Below are positions 50,770 through 61,020 of a stretch of 64,000 nucleotides of DNA, piece after piece (within the stretch, counting starts at the first letter, position 1; the number at the start of each line of letters is the position of its first letter). The translations under genes were made by a program, and so were the position numbers. The stretch lies in NCBI RefSeq assembly GCF_000210295.1, contig NC_026744.1:4354617-4418616 (forward strand), read 5' to 3'. Under the pieces are notes generated by a model. That model did no database searches, was not told the DNA's origin, and worked only from the letters and a program-made list of their open reading frames with translations. The stretch is from Trypanosoma brucei gambiense DAL972 (taxonomy: Eukaryota > Euglenozoa > Kinetoplastea > Trypanosomatida > Trypanosomatidae).

Positions 50770-52779
50770 TCACCACCAAGTGTCACAGCCCAGTACCTCA
50801 CGCAGAAAGATCGTGGCGTAACTGGACGATGGGAGGAAAAAGGACAGGGTCGCATCAAAGACATCACTACTCCCTCCTTCAACAGTAGTAAACGACACAC
50901 TGCACCCCACTGGCCGGACAACCGTCGCCCGTAACGCCCCTGGCATCCCCACGCCGAGGACCTTCTTCCTTTGGGCGAACTCGTCAACCGTCCCGAGGTT
51001 CAGCTCCATTAAAACCTTGTCAACAGCTGAGCGAACGCCCCCCTCGACCGATACATTGTAACCCAAAAGCGGCAAAGTCACAGGTAACTGTGGGCCGTGT
51101 AACATGGAAAGTAGGCGGTTGAAGATGAGACTCTGCGCACCGCACAGCCACAATACACGGAAAGCATACGGCACCGCCTGTAGCGCATCGCGGCACACAT
51201 CCCTCCAGAGCTGGGTGCATTCCGTCACGTCCGCTCGGGTTAGCGTTGTATAACGCGTGCGGTGAAGGCGGTTGAGTGCCTGTACAATGCAACGTGCATC
51301 ACGCAACCTCGCGGGAACGTAACGTGGTTCCATATGGGTTGGAAATAAGTCGTACAACTCGGGGGCCCCACGAAGAAGGCATCGCACAGCTTCTGGCCAC
51401 CTACCTCCTAATATATGAACACCAATGTGGTCCATGAAACACTCAGCATGTTCACTGAAACGCTGCTGACCAAAGTAGTTCAGAAATCCCTCTTTCTCCA
51501 GTCGGCAGGACCTCTGCATCAACTCGGAAGGGGTAATACCACGAACATCACGGAGCCGGATGTGGAACATGTTCCCTTTGAGCTCACCAATTCCAACAGG
51601 TGTGGAGTGCGGTCCAGAAGTCTGCAAAATCTCCACGTAGCTTGACAAATCGTCCGTCCACGTCAAACGCAATGGAACGTCACCATCTATTCCACTTTCC
51701 TCTTCGCGAGGGTCCCGGGGCTGCCGGGTGCAGGGAACCGAACAGCGCTGGTACGTCACTGCACACTTATCCTTCATCCCTGCCGTGCAAACGGCATCAA
51801 TAGGAACGCAGAAGTGCTCCGCCAATAACATACGCAGCTCCATTATATCCAAATTGCGTTTGCGGATGAGAAGGTGAGTGAAACCAACTGTTTCCCTGTT
51901 CCCGTCGACACGCTGCCGCTTTCCAAACCCACTTGACGAACCCCTGATGACCACCTGCCCATTCGAAACGCGGCATGTGATCCGGGGGTACCGCTTCGAC
52001 ATCACCTCGTGGAAGGAGCGTCGCACCTCCTTTGATGCAGTCATAGGGAATTTAGCAGTTAGATGAAGCGGCGGCCCCTGGGGAACTGATGCGTTCCATG
52101 CCACCAACGCGTCAGCTACCGACTCCCCGAGAAGATGCGAAAGAAGAAGAAAATCACAATCGTAGCTAACAATGATGTGATAATCAATCGCACCACCATC
52201 GTCATCTCTACAAGCATGAGCACTGTCACCATCCAAAGCAATGTTTACAGGACCAGCTGTTGCTTCCCTGTGACGACGGGTCTCACTACGTAAGTGGGGT
52301 ACCAATACCTTCATAGCACGATGCAGCTGCTCTCGCTCAGCCCTCTCGTTAAACACGCCGATGTCATGCTCTTTGGTTGGAAACAAGAGGTTCCCAGCCG
52401 CGGCACAGGAAGAATACTGCGCAACAGCTTCCCTCTTACTACCAAACACCTCCAGAAGGGTTTCCAACAGAGACTCATTCAAGGAATCATCCATTGGGAC
52501 CGCTACATTGATATGCTTTTCGGAGTCGCCCGCGCTGCCGCCGCATTGACCTCGGTTCAGTTCAGTCGCCGTGGACAAGACGGTTTGGACACTGCCAACT
52601 TCGCCACAACTATTGGTTGGTGTCCGCGGTATGGGAAGCTTGTATGTTTGGGCATCTGTTGCCTCGCCCGCGGGGTCTACCTCCGCAACGATGAAGTCCT
52701 CAGGGCAGTCCTTCAGCCGCGCAACTGCAACACGCTCTACTGGCACATGAAACTTCTCCACACCACAGGCCTGAAGCAT
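50770..52779 (-). CDS. PUS7: TruD/PUS7-family tRNA pseudouridine synthase
   Basis: It has 669 residues. The TruD catalytic motif is present as AGMKDKCAVTYQ (about 333-344), with Asp337 as the expected nucleophile. The second signature FLNYFGQQRF lies at 432-441, and GELKGNMFHIRLRD at about 398. An N-terminal DFIVAEVD segment matches the start of the fold. The family isomerises uridine to pseudouridine in tRNA (position 13 or 35) and in other RNAs. A long insert between about residues 50 and 200 is typical of eukaryotic members. The chosen ATG at 52779 is preceded by an overlapping out-of-frame ATG (ATGAATG), so start use may be leaky. Confidence 0.93.
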   Translation of the reverse strand: MLQACGVEKFHVPVERVAVARLKDCPEDFIVAEVDPAGEATDAQTYKLPIPRTPTNSCGEVGSVQTVLSTATELNRGQCGGSAGDSEKHINVAVPMDDSLNESLLETLLEVFGSKREAVAQYSSCAAAGNLLFPTKEHDIGVFNERAEREQLHRAMKVLVPHLRSETRRHREATAGPVNIALDGDSAHACRDDDGGAIDYHIIVSYDCDFLLLSHLLGESVADALVAWNASVPQGPPLHLTAKFPMTASKEVRRSFHEVMSKRYPRITCRVSNGQVVIRGSSSGFGKRQRVDGNRETVGFTHLLIRKRNLDIMELRMLLAEHFCVPIDAVCTAGMKDKCAVTYQRCSVPCTRQPRDPREEESGIDGDVPLRLTWTDDLSSYVEILQTSGPHSTPVGIGELKGNMFHIRLRDVRGITPSELMQRSCRLEKEGFLNYFGQQRFSEHAECFMDHIGVHILGGRWPEAVRCLLRGAPELYDLFPTHMEPRYVPARLRDARCIVQALNRLHRTRYTTLTRADVTECTQLWRDVCRDALQAVPYAFRVLWLCGAQSLIFNRLLSMLHGPQLPVTLPLLGYNVSVEGGVRSAVDKVLMELNLGTVDEFAQRKKVLGVGMPGALRATVVRPVGCSVSFTTVEGGSSDVFDATLSFFLPSSSYATIFLREVLGCDTWW

Positions 52780-53206
52780 TCATGCCCTAAATACCGGTCG
52801 TCGACCAAAGAGGTGAGGAACTCAGACGAAAAGAGAATAGGGAAAGGCAATGTCCAAAGATGATAAATGGTGAAAGCTAACAGGAATGTTGGAGGAGTGC
52901 ACTAACAGGAAGCAATCAGGGCGTGAACAGCCTCGTTGACCTCCAGTACACTTATTTATCACCTTTCCGTCATGTGCCCGCTTACTCAGTTCCACGGGTA
53001 AAAACGAGGGGGGGGGGAAACAGTTTGGAAAATAGGGAAACTACCACCCTTTCTAGTCCTCTCATGCTGCACTGAGTGACAGCATATGATGAATGGACGA
53101 AGGAGGCACATCCTCATAGCAGTGTTAATATGACCACTCACCAACTCACACGTGGAAAAATACATTGCCAAACAAACGGATGCTCACTTTACCAACTACC
53201 ACGTGC
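52780..53206. other. Intergenic region
   Basis: No gene seen. It contains a plus-strand G10 run near 53010-53020 and the 3' UTR of the CLC gene on the right. Confidence 0.5.
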
Positions 53207-55969
53207 TTACTCCCAGGCCCTCGGCACGGCCGCTAGCCTTCCTGCTTCTTCGGCATCTCTTAGTCGCTCCTGTAAGCGGTCACCAAATAAGTTTGTGCGG
53301 GTTATAACTCCAATAACACGATGCCGACGATCCACTACCGGAAGAAGCCGCAGCCCCAAGTGACGGAATATATAATACGTCCGCGAGATGCACATCACGT
53401 CACGCACGTAATATGTGCTAAGATCCACATAAGGGGAGAGGTCCACATGGCAGCGCATCGTTGATTTGGATAATAGCTCAACGGGAGGCATAGGAGGTAA
53501 CCGCCGCCAGAAAATGCACTCACGCACTTTGTTTAGATCTGCATAGGTGGCGTGAGACCGCGGACCACGGGGAGGTCCGTCCGTTACGTTGGTTTCAGGT
53601 GGAACGATAGTGTCCATACTTCTCCCCGCCTGTGTAATGATACTTTCATTGCAGTCAGTGAACGGGCCACAAGCGCTCCCTCCCTCACTTTCACACACCT
53701 CGATTCCTGTTGCCTTTGTCTGAACCCGACCAACCGATTCTCCGTTTTTACCTCCACAGGGCACGTTGCTAGCAAGCATACTCAAGCGGCCACTATCTAT
53801 CACATCTGACCCATCTGTCTCACGGAAGTACATGAACCACAACAACAGTTCCAACTGGGAGCGGGATATGACACCCTTGTATGTCATCTTCGCCATGGCC
53901 ACCACAGGGAACGTGTTGTGCTGTGTGGACTGCAGCACCTCCACCACTTGTGCAATGGACTCCACAGTGTTGAGAGTCACTGCAGGGGATGTCATGACAT
54001 CCTTGGCACAAAACATATCAAACTTGTGCACACCTGTCTGTGCCTCCAGGAAAGGCACCGACTTCAGGTCAAGCAGTGAGTGGTATAAGGAGTGGCAGAA
54101 ACGATCGGCTAACGCTCGGGCAAAGACGACTCCTACCATTAGGCAAGTAATGTGGGTAAGATCCGCAGTCATCTCCATCATAATCACGATGAGAGAAAAC
54201 GAGAGACGGGAGATGCCGGAAAAGTACGAGGCGGCGCCGATGAGAGATAGCACCCCAGGGTCTGCCCATACCTCATTGTTGAACAAGGTGCCAACGAGCC
54301 GGCCACCCATCGCACCAATAAAGAGGGAAGGAATAACCGTGCCGCAGGATACGAACATTCCTCCCGCGTAGCTTGAAGAGAATGTGTAAAGCATAAGTTG
54401 TAGCAAACACGCGTACCACGGAATCAGCCCCGTGGTGTGACGCGAGAACAAGACGCGTATACTATTGTAAGGACCCATCAGTGCAAGCGTCGCTAATGGA
54501 TTGAATGTGTTCTCACGATCCGCGCAAAATTCGGTGAAGAGTTCAACTTTCATCTCCGCTTTGTGATCTTTCACGTACGGAGGTATTTCGATGCAACCAA
54601 ACGCCAGCGGTAGCACGTAGCAAACAGTGTTGTACGCCAACGAAAACAAGCAAGGCTCCAAAACACGCAGGAACGTATTGGGAAAGAGTCGCTCCCTGCG
54701 CCATCGCAAAAATCTGACACTCGATACTGTGTACAAAACAGCAAGCAACCCAAGAGCTAAGGAACCGACAACTGTTGGTATAAACGTGTAGACATTCAGC
54801 GGCACGTGGTTACCCGGTACGTTGTTGACAATAAACATTGCGATCGCCGATGGTAGAAACTCACCGTGAGTCATTGGTGATTGTGCCAGCAGATGCCAAC
54901 CGCTCATGTAGGAGTTGACTATCTGAATCACACACATGCATGCCAAACAAGAGACGAAAACCATACACGCGAGCCTCACCGAAAAAAACGTGGCCACCTC
55001 CTCCATCACGAACAGCAGCCCACCGATAGGCGCCGAGAAAGCAGACGTCACGCCACAGGCAGCACCAGCCGATATGAAACTCCGCATATCTCGTGGGTTA
55101 CGGAAGGTTGAAAGCAGCGACGTGGCACCACAGTTCAACGTTCGGCTCCGCCCTGTTGGCAATCCCGCGCCAATAAGAGAGCCAATGTGAATAATCGGGC
55201 CCTCCGCCCCGACAGGAACACCAGCAGATACAACAAAAATGCAGGAGAGCGTCTTCACGATCAAATTGCGTATGTTAAACACACGGGGAAACATCACGCC
55301 ATTCAGGTAAGCCATAACTTCGGGGACACCGCTGCCGGCTGCTGTGGGCATCACAAGGCAACAGAGGGAGGAGAGCAGCGCAAAACCGGCACACCATAGG
55401 ATATATATTATATAGCATTTTCCAGCCACAGCCCAACTAACACCACTGGGGGTTGACCGCATTGGAAAACCTGCACCTCCTCCAACGGTCTGCGCTTCAG
55501 TCCCACCACGCCCATGGGTCTCATGCAGATAAGTACGTAACATCCCTCGCTTCCGGCGCTCAAGATACTCGAGAGTTTGAAAAAGTAATACGGACCACAA
55601 ACCAACACAAATGCCTACTGCAATAAACATAACCCACTTGAGCCAACGTGGTTCCTTCTTCCATTGCGCCATACGCTTCTTGTAGACAGTTGACTGGGGT
55701 TCGCTGTAATCAATGCTCTCATAGTTGTCCATCCTGCGGCGCTCCTCATCCGACCGAACGTGTGTCCGCTGAGCCCTACGAAATAACGGAGGGCGAGCAC
55801 GGGCAAACGCCGCATCGCCCTCCTCTTCAGTCCGCGCCAGTTCCTGAAACCATGCACTCGTTGCGCGGTCCTTTGCATTTGTGCTCAGCGACTCCAAAAC
55901 ATTCCGTCGGTTCCATCCACCAGCGTCTGCCTCCTGCGGTGGCTGCGATGGCAACAACTTGTTGGACAT
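53207..55969 (-). CDS. CLC chloride channel / Cl-/H+ exchanger
   Basis: It has 920 residues from a true ATG. The CLC ion-pathway motifs are: GSGVPE (212-217), GAEGPIIH (254-261) with the gating Glu at 256, GLLFVMEEV with the Glu pair at 323-324 that includes the proton-pathway Glu of exchangers, and AGGMFVSCGTVIPSLFIG (about 535-552). Both key glutamates being present favours an exchanger over a plain channel. Two CBS domains follow, at about 655-715 and 847-905, as in eukaryotic CLCs, with a long poorly conserved insert between them. The N-terminal 108 residues are polar with acidic and basic clusters. Membrane of action (contractile, acidic or endosomal compartments) is not readable. Confidence 0.94.
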   Translation of the reverse strand: MSNKLLPSQPPQEADAGGWNRRNVLESLSTNAKDRATSAWFQELARTEEEGDAAFARARPPLFRRAQRTHVRSDEERRRMDNYESIDYSEPQSTVYKKRMAQWKKEPRWLKWVMFIAVGICVGLWSVLLFQTLEYLERRKRGMLRTYLHETHGRGGTEAQTVGGGAGFPMRSTPSGVSWAVAGKCYIIYILWCAGFALLSSLCCLVMPTAAGSGVPEVMAYLNGVMFPRVFNIRNLIVKTLSCIFVVSAGVPVGAEGPIIHIGSLIGAGLPTGRSRTLNCGATSLLSTFRNPRDMRSFISAGAACGVTSAFSAPIGGLLFVMEEVATFFSVRLACMVFVSCLACMCVIQIVNSYMSGWHLLAQSPMTHGEFLPSAIAMFIVNNVPGNHVPLNVYTFIPTVVGSLALGLLAVLYTVSSVRFLRWRRERLFPNTFLRVLEPCLFSLAYNTVCYVLPLAFGCIEIPPYVKDHKAEMKVELFTEFCADRENTFNPLATLALMGPYNSIRVLFSRHTTGLIPWYACLLQLMLYTFSSSYAGGMFVSCGTVIPSLFIGAMGGRLVGTLFNNEVWADPGVLSLIGAASYFSGISRLSFSLIVIMMEMTADLTHITCLMVGVVFARALADRFCHSLYHSLLDLKSVPFLEAQTGVHKFDMFCAKDVMTSPAVTLNTVESIAQVVEVLQSTQHNTFPVVAMAKMTYKGVISRSQLELLLWFMYFRETDGSDVIDSGRLSMLASNVPCGGKNGESVGRVQTKATGIEVCESEGGSACGPFTDCNESIITQAGRSMDTIVPPETNVTDGPPRGPRSHATYADLNKVRECIFWRRLPPMPPVELLSKSTMRCHVDLSPYVDLSTYYVRDVMCISRTYYIFRHLGLRLLPVVDRRHRVIGVITRTNLFGDRLQERLRDAEEAGRLAAVPRAWE

Positions 55970-56010
55970 ACTTCAGTAGAGGAAACCAAAAAAAAAGAAA
56001 AAAGAAAATC
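55970..56010 (-). promoter_or_regulatory. Pyrimidine tract and acceptor of the CLC gene
   Basis: The minus strand reads as a T/C tract (TTTTCTTTTTTCTTTTTTTTT) then CTCTACTGAAG, with the AG at 55972-55971, and one further base before the ATG. This gives a 1-nt 5' UTR unless another acceptor is used. Confidence 0.5.
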
Positions 56011-57086
56011 AGGTGAAAGGGATTATAATTTTATATAGTCACGCCGGTTCGCGGGTATCCGCAAGTGAAGCAGATGGGTCAGGGCACAAGAAGGAAGCAC
56101 AGCAACAAACTTATTTACCCTGTCACAAGAGGCAAAGAAGAAGAGAAAGGGGGTCAACATTTCACACAGACAAAGATGCTAAACAGGACTTCCGACTATT
56201 CGGTAGGAAACTAGTTCATGCATTACTGAGACCGTAAGGGGAAGTCGTTCCGCTCCCCTTTAAAATGAGGAATATTTACTTAGGAAATGAACTCCGCTGT
56301 AAAATGACTTCATCACCACCACGACTATACCTTGTGCGGTAACCACAACTTGCAGAAGAGGTAAGAAGAAGGCAGTAATAGATCAACATCCACCCAAAGA
56401 GTTATCTTATCCCACATGTATTCTATATGTACGACCCAACAGAATAAAAGATGAGCAACTGCAGCGGGTTAGAGCCACCAGAATATCTCTCTCACATGAC
56501 TCAGGCACAGCGGCAACTAACTGCCTGTGAAGTCACACGTAGACACAACGACATACGATAAACAACACTTTTTTGCACCCTTAATGATGAGATTGTTATT
56601 AGCATCTAAAGGCTGGCTCCACCACTATTGTATAGAGGCTAAACACGCACATACAGCGGTAGAGGAAATGCTTGCATAAGTCATTTACCTCCTAACTTCC
56701 TTCATCCACCACCGATTTACACACAAAAGGGAGAGGAGTTTTTTTTTTCCAGCGCATTGATACGTGGGTTTACACTATCTTTTCCTTCCTTCACGTACTT
56801 GTTACATTTTTCTGCTATCCGTACTTCAACATCAAACGAAGAGCAAAGAGGAAAAGAAGAGAAGAGAAGGGCAAATAAATATGAACAGTCTAACAACAGG
56901 TAATAATGTAAGAAAGTGTGAGAAACCTCCAACGGGTTGCTTGGTTTAGAAACATTTGAAGCATGGTCGAAATACTGTGAAACGTTCCTGACGGAGTGCA
57001 CCGCCAGATAAACAAATAATGATGTGGAACAAGGGAGAGAATTTTTTTTTAAAGAGAAAAAAAGAGTAACTTCACTCCTCCCAGAC
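56011..57086. other. Intergenic region of about 1.1 kb
   Basis: No convincing gene on either strand. It should contain the 3' UTR of the helical-repeat protein gene on the right. Confidence 0.55.
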
Positions 57087-59978
57087 TTATAGGTGGAACT
57101 CCTCTACGTCCTTATGCGGTTCCCCGGCGTAGCATTTGTTGCTACCATCCGCCGTGCCTCTTCTCGAGGCAACATCATCGTTGTCCCCCGACAACGCATT
57201 GGAATCTTCGTCCCTCACAGCAGAGGAACGGCGCCGGCGTCGAATGTCATCACCATCATCTGTCATGCAGTCCTTTACCCTCTTTGGTTTTGTGGAGGAT
57301 ATAAGTGTCGTCGGCTTCAACGCCCCACGTGTCTTCCGCCTTGATGACGGGCCATCCTTCGAAGCATTTGTTTGTCGCGTTTCCTTTCGCTGCAGCAGCA
57401 GCGATTCCCGTAGCGACAATTCTTGAAACGGCCCGCCAGTGATAACACTACCCTGAATTGAAGAAGGGACTACGCCCGAAAGAAGAAGCAACAGGCCCTT
57501 ACCGCGCAGTTTGTCCCTCGTGTCTGTATTAGAAATAATACTGCTGTGATGAGATTTCGCAAACGCAATGAGCGGAGTTGGTGACAATATTTCCTTCACC
57601 TCCTCGTCACTCAGGCCCTCCTGCAACATAAGCGTATGCAACGCGAGCACCACCTCGGCGGCAATGATGCCACTGGCAAAGCGCTCGCACACGTCGTTCG
57701 CACGCTCAAGCAAAAGTTCACGGTGCTCCTGCTTGCACGGTGCCTCGGTAAGTGCGGCAAGCGTTCCCGCTATGAGATGTGTTTGCGCAGCACCCGCACC
57801 TGAAAGGGAATGGAGACAAATGGCCTGAAGCGGTAGGTGCCACTCAGGTCGCAGAAGGGCTGGGCGCAGCTGTACGATGGCACTCGTGATGGAAATGAAC
57901 TGAGCATCGGTGAGCATGGCGCCTGCCGCACCGGAAGTACCCGAAGCATTAATAGCAGCAGTTTCCTTACGACCAGTGTCATTACAGGATTCTCGCCTCT
58001 GTAGCTCGTCCCCAAGAACTTCTGCGGTGGCCGAAAGCAATTCCTCATGGTCGAGCTTAAGGGCCCGCAACGAGCCCATGCAGCTTGCAAGCTCCTCGCC
58101 TTTGAAACTTGGTAGTATGTTGAGGGCGCGGTCGCAGAAGGGCACTGTCACTTCAGCATGACGGGTGATGCCAAGCTTTACCGAGCTGTACAGAAGTAAT
58201 ACAATGTCGCGCGCGGTTGCGTGACTTGCAGAGACACGCAGACGTGGCATCATCTGCTGTACAACTCGAATTACGCCCTTTAGAACGAAAGTGAATGCAT
58301 ACATAAGCATGCAAAGGTCATGCACAGTGGCATTTGCAGCCTTCTCCAGTATGTGTGTTGCTGTTGCCGAGTAAAATTCCACGTCATTGAAACCCAAAGT
58401 TGCGCACTGCAACAAAATATTGACAAGCTCAGGAGCATCAAAACGAGACGGATTGCGCCTCGTGAACTCCACAACTACCAATAGTAAATCATTGAATGGA
58501 AGACGACTACGCGTGAGGGCCTCCATCAGCAGAATCGCCTCTCGCGCCACAAGCTTCCGAGACCAGTTCTTCTGTGAAGAAAGCGAAGTGAATAGGTCAG
58601 GCAAAAATGTCTTCTTCGCCATAGGGAGTGGCGCAAGCATTGCAGCTAGCTCCACCTGAACCCGAAACGGGGCGTTCGCCGCGGCAACCGAAATCATTGG
58701 CATGTGCTGCTCCAGCAGGGTTGGACCACCGTATGCACGCAGTGCCAACATAACACCAACAACAAGCGGCAATCGCCGCACATCCACGCTCGCAGTCACG
58801 TCACCAAATTTCATGTCACGCACCAAAACTGTGTAGAAGTGTGTGGGCTGCTTGTCTGCGGGAAACAATTTTAACGCACCATCGGCAAGGTTCAGTAACC
58901 GATGGCCATAAACTGTTAAAGCGTCCTCCACACAAGCATCCATAAGCTCACACAAGGGCGCAGCAGCAGCGGCAAACCATTCGCGCTTCTCGAAACGCAT
59001 CATGAGCCGCATGAGAGCTGTTGTGCGGGCCACGTTCGGGGCGGCATCGTGTAGCCCCTTCAACCGTAACGCAATTGCTTCCATAATCTCCGCATGCATC
59101 ACCTGCTTTACCTCACATTTATGCAGCATATCAGTCAATTGCACTTCGTCGGCCGCTTGCACAGCCTTCAGCATCGACTGCACAAAAGCGGCGACTACTG
59201 AAGGATTTAATGCGCCCTTTGCCTCAGCAGTCAAACTGGAGGGGCCGCCTTCCGCCCTGTGATCGCGTCGCGCTCGCGCCGGTGACATCGCAGCCAGTGC
59301 ACTTTCAAAGCCTTCAGCCGACCGAGCAGAGCTTGCAGCGAGCAGCGATACGACGGGCATTTCTAACCCCCTGTAACATTCAATTACAGCACTTAGATGC
59401 TCCATAGAAATGTACGATGAAGGTTGAGCACAAATGTGCCGCTCTGCCACAACATAGAAGTCAGGGTAGTGCACCCTCCTCTCGTAAAAGCACTCGATGA
59501 TACGGTAAAGCTGTTGCCCAGTAAAACCGTCCATCCGTCTAATGCAATGCTCGGCCAGAAGAGACCACGTGTCCTCATGCCGTACCCCCGCCGCAGCCAG
59601 TGAGTCAATTAGCTGAACAGTCCCCGTGCTATCCATACTCGGCAGGGCTTCAGAGAGTAGTGGCAGAGCGGAGAAGGAGATATCGTTTTGCCCCAACATG
59701 CAGCAGGCGGCAATAGTTCGTGAGAGCTGCCCACCAGTCATACGCGGCAGTTCTGCTCTTACCAATGCAACGGCCTTCGCCGCGACGGGGCTCTGCTCAA
59801 GCTGGAAGTAGGCAAGGCACTCCAAGAGTCGCCGAAGAGCGGACGGACCCGGGGAAGGCCCAACGCTAAGCTCTAACGCGGTAAGTTTTTCCTTTAGAGC
59901 GTGTCCTAGTTTCTCATCGAGTACGACACTGTGTATCTTCTTTAGGTGGTACAAGTCATGAATCACGCGAGTCAACAT
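57087..59978 (-). CDS. Large helical-repeat protein, possibly mitochondrial RNA metabolism
   Basis: It has 963 residues from a true ATG. Most of the sequence is made of helix pairs of roughly 36-40 residues with the pattern LxxxIxxxxxLGxxxxxF, as in GGQLSRTIAACCMLGQNDISF and ELVNILLQCATLGFNDVEFY. This resembles the RAP/FASTK/OPR-type repeat proteins that are abundant in kinetoplastid mitochondria. No RAP domain is visible at the C-terminus, which instead is basic and low-complexity with KR-rich patches. The N-terminus (MLTRVIHDLYHLKK) could be a presequence. Function by family resemblance only. A 13-codon uORF lies just upstream. Confidence 0.8.
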   Translation of the reverse strand: MLTRVIHDLYHLKKIHSVVLDEKLGHALKEKLTALELSVGPSPGPSALRRLLECLAYFQLEQSPVAAKAVALVRAELPRMTGGQLSRTIAACCMLGQNDISFSALPLLSEALPSMDSTGTVQLIDSLAAAGVRHEDTWSLLAEHCIRRMDGFTGQQLYRIIECFYERRVHYPDFYVVAERHICAQPSSYISMEHLSAVIECYRGLEMPVVSLLAASSARSAEGFESALAAMSPARARRDHRAEGGPSSLTAEAKGALNPSVVAAFVQSMLKAVQAADEVQLTDMLHKCEVKQVMHAEIMEAIALRLKGLHDAAPNVARTTALMRLMMRFEKREWFAAAAAPLCELMDACVEDALTVYGHRLLNLADGALKLFPADKQPTHFYTVLVRDMKFGDVTASVDVRRLPLVVGVMLALRAYGGPTLLEQHMPMISVAAANAPFRVQVELAAMLAPLPMAKKTFLPDLFTSLSSQKNWSRKLVAREAILLMEALTRSRLPFNDLLLVVVEFTRRNPSRFDAPELVNILLQCATLGFNDVEFYSATATHILEKAANATVHDLCMLMYAFTFVLKGVIRVVQQMMPRLRVSASHATARDIVLLLYSSVKLGITRHAEVTVPFCDRALNILPSFKGEELASCMGSLRALKLDHEELLSATAEVLGDELQRRESCNDTGRKETAAINASGTSGAAGAMLTDAQFISITSAIVQLRPALLRPEWHLPLQAICLHSLSGAGAAQTHLIAGTLAALTEAPCKQEHRELLLERANDVCERFASGIIAAEVVLALHTLMLQEGLSDEEVKEILSPTPLIAFAKSHHSSIISNTDTRDKLRGKGLLLLLSGVVPSSIQGSVITGGPFQELSLRESLLLQRKETRQTNASKDGPSSRRKTRGALKPTTLISSTKPKRVKDCMTDDGDDIRRRRRSSAVRDEDSNALSGDNDDVASRRGTADGSNKCYAGEPHKDVEEFHL

Positions 59979-59989
59979 GTCAATCGGTA

Positions 59990-60031
59990 TTATACTCCTT
60001 TTCTGGTAGCGTTCACTTCCCCCACGCCCAT
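59990..60031 (-). promoter_or_regulatory. 13-codon uORF before the helical-repeat protein
   Basis: A minus-strand ATG at 60031 opens a 13-codon frame ending with TAA at 59992-59990, 11 nt before the main ATG. It directly follows an AG (GCGCAG), and the pyrimidine tract lies at about 60112-60145. Confidence 0.45.
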
Positions 60032-60663
60032 GCTGCGCGTTTATTTAGCAAATGTTAAATGTAGTAATATACCGCCGCCAACGCCCACCGCGTGCACGAG
60101 TCGGCAATAAAACATGAAGAAGAGGAGGAAGAGGGAGATAAAAGGGTAAACCTGATACGCTAAAAAGTGGGGACAACAAATTTTCATACACAGTGGTGTG
60201 GCGTCACCATGCACACACACACAACTAACTTCAAGGATACTGACAGTCAATAACTCCAGACTCGACGACCGCCTAAACCCCAAATTGTCAAATGTTTAAA
60301 AAAAAAGACAAGAACACACGAAGAGCAGCTACGATATTTTCACTGCTTTTCATATAAAGTACTAATAACAAAACATGTGGACGCAAAACTGTGGATATGC
60401 GCGTGCGTCTGGGTTCACCGTAACTATTATTTGGTGCCCAAGAAGGTAAAACGACTACGACTGAGACGATAAACAAGTAGTAGCGACGATAGATGAAAGG
60501 AGTTCATAACAACACAACGAAGAAAGTCGAGGGAAAGCAAAGTGGAAATAGTCAAATAACGGAACACATATGGTACGTAGAACAGCATGGCACGTCCACA
60601 CGCCCGCACACACACACACACAAAAAAAAAAACAGAGAGAGCGAAAAATCACCGGGTTCATCA
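60032..60663. other. Intergenic region
   Basis: No gene seen. It holds the presumed splicing tract of the helical-repeat gene (minus-strand CT-rich, 60112-60145) and the 3' UTR of the 118-residue protein gene. Confidence 0.5.
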
Positions 60664-61020
60664 CTACAGTGGGTTGTTGGATCCACGCGGACCGCCCTCC
60701 GCCCATGACGGCTTTGGAATTTCACCCTCGCGAAAATTCTTCACCTGCTCCACCGACCACTGGCGCGCTTGCATCTTCTGCACTTCTACCGACTGCGCTG
60801 CTTCCTCCTTCTTTTCTTGAATCTGTCGCGCGGTATGTTTGATACCGGCACCGAGGTCAATACCGAAGAAAATCATCACAAAGAAGAACATGGCCACGCC
60901 AGACCAGGGAATACACCTAAAGGCTGCAGCCAGTGCGCTCTCCTGCCTTTCCCTTTGCGCCAACACATGGCGCTCCCAGCGGCGCAGCTTCAGAAAGTCG
61001 CAGAACATGCGAACCCCCAT
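60664..61020 (-). CDS. Small single-pass membrane protein
   Basis: It has 118 residues from the ATG at 61020 (MGVRMFCDFLKLRRW). The N-terminus is basic, then a single hydrophobic helix (about residues 41-60, SGVAMFFFVMIFFGIDLGAG) is followed by a charged amphipathic helix (KHTARQIQEKKEEAAQ) and a Pro/Gly-rich tail. This layout suits a small inner-membrane or mitochondrial subunit, but I do not recognise the family. Coding composition contrasts sharply with the AT-rich upstream DNA. It is the first recognisable gene of the leftward array in this window. Confidence 0.75.
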   Translation of the reverse strand: MGVRMFCDFLKLRRWERHVLAQRERQESALAAAFRCIPWSGVAMFFFVMIFFGIDLGAGIKHTARQIQEKKEEAAQSVEVQKMQARQWSVEQVKNFREGEIPKPSWAEGGPRGSNNPL

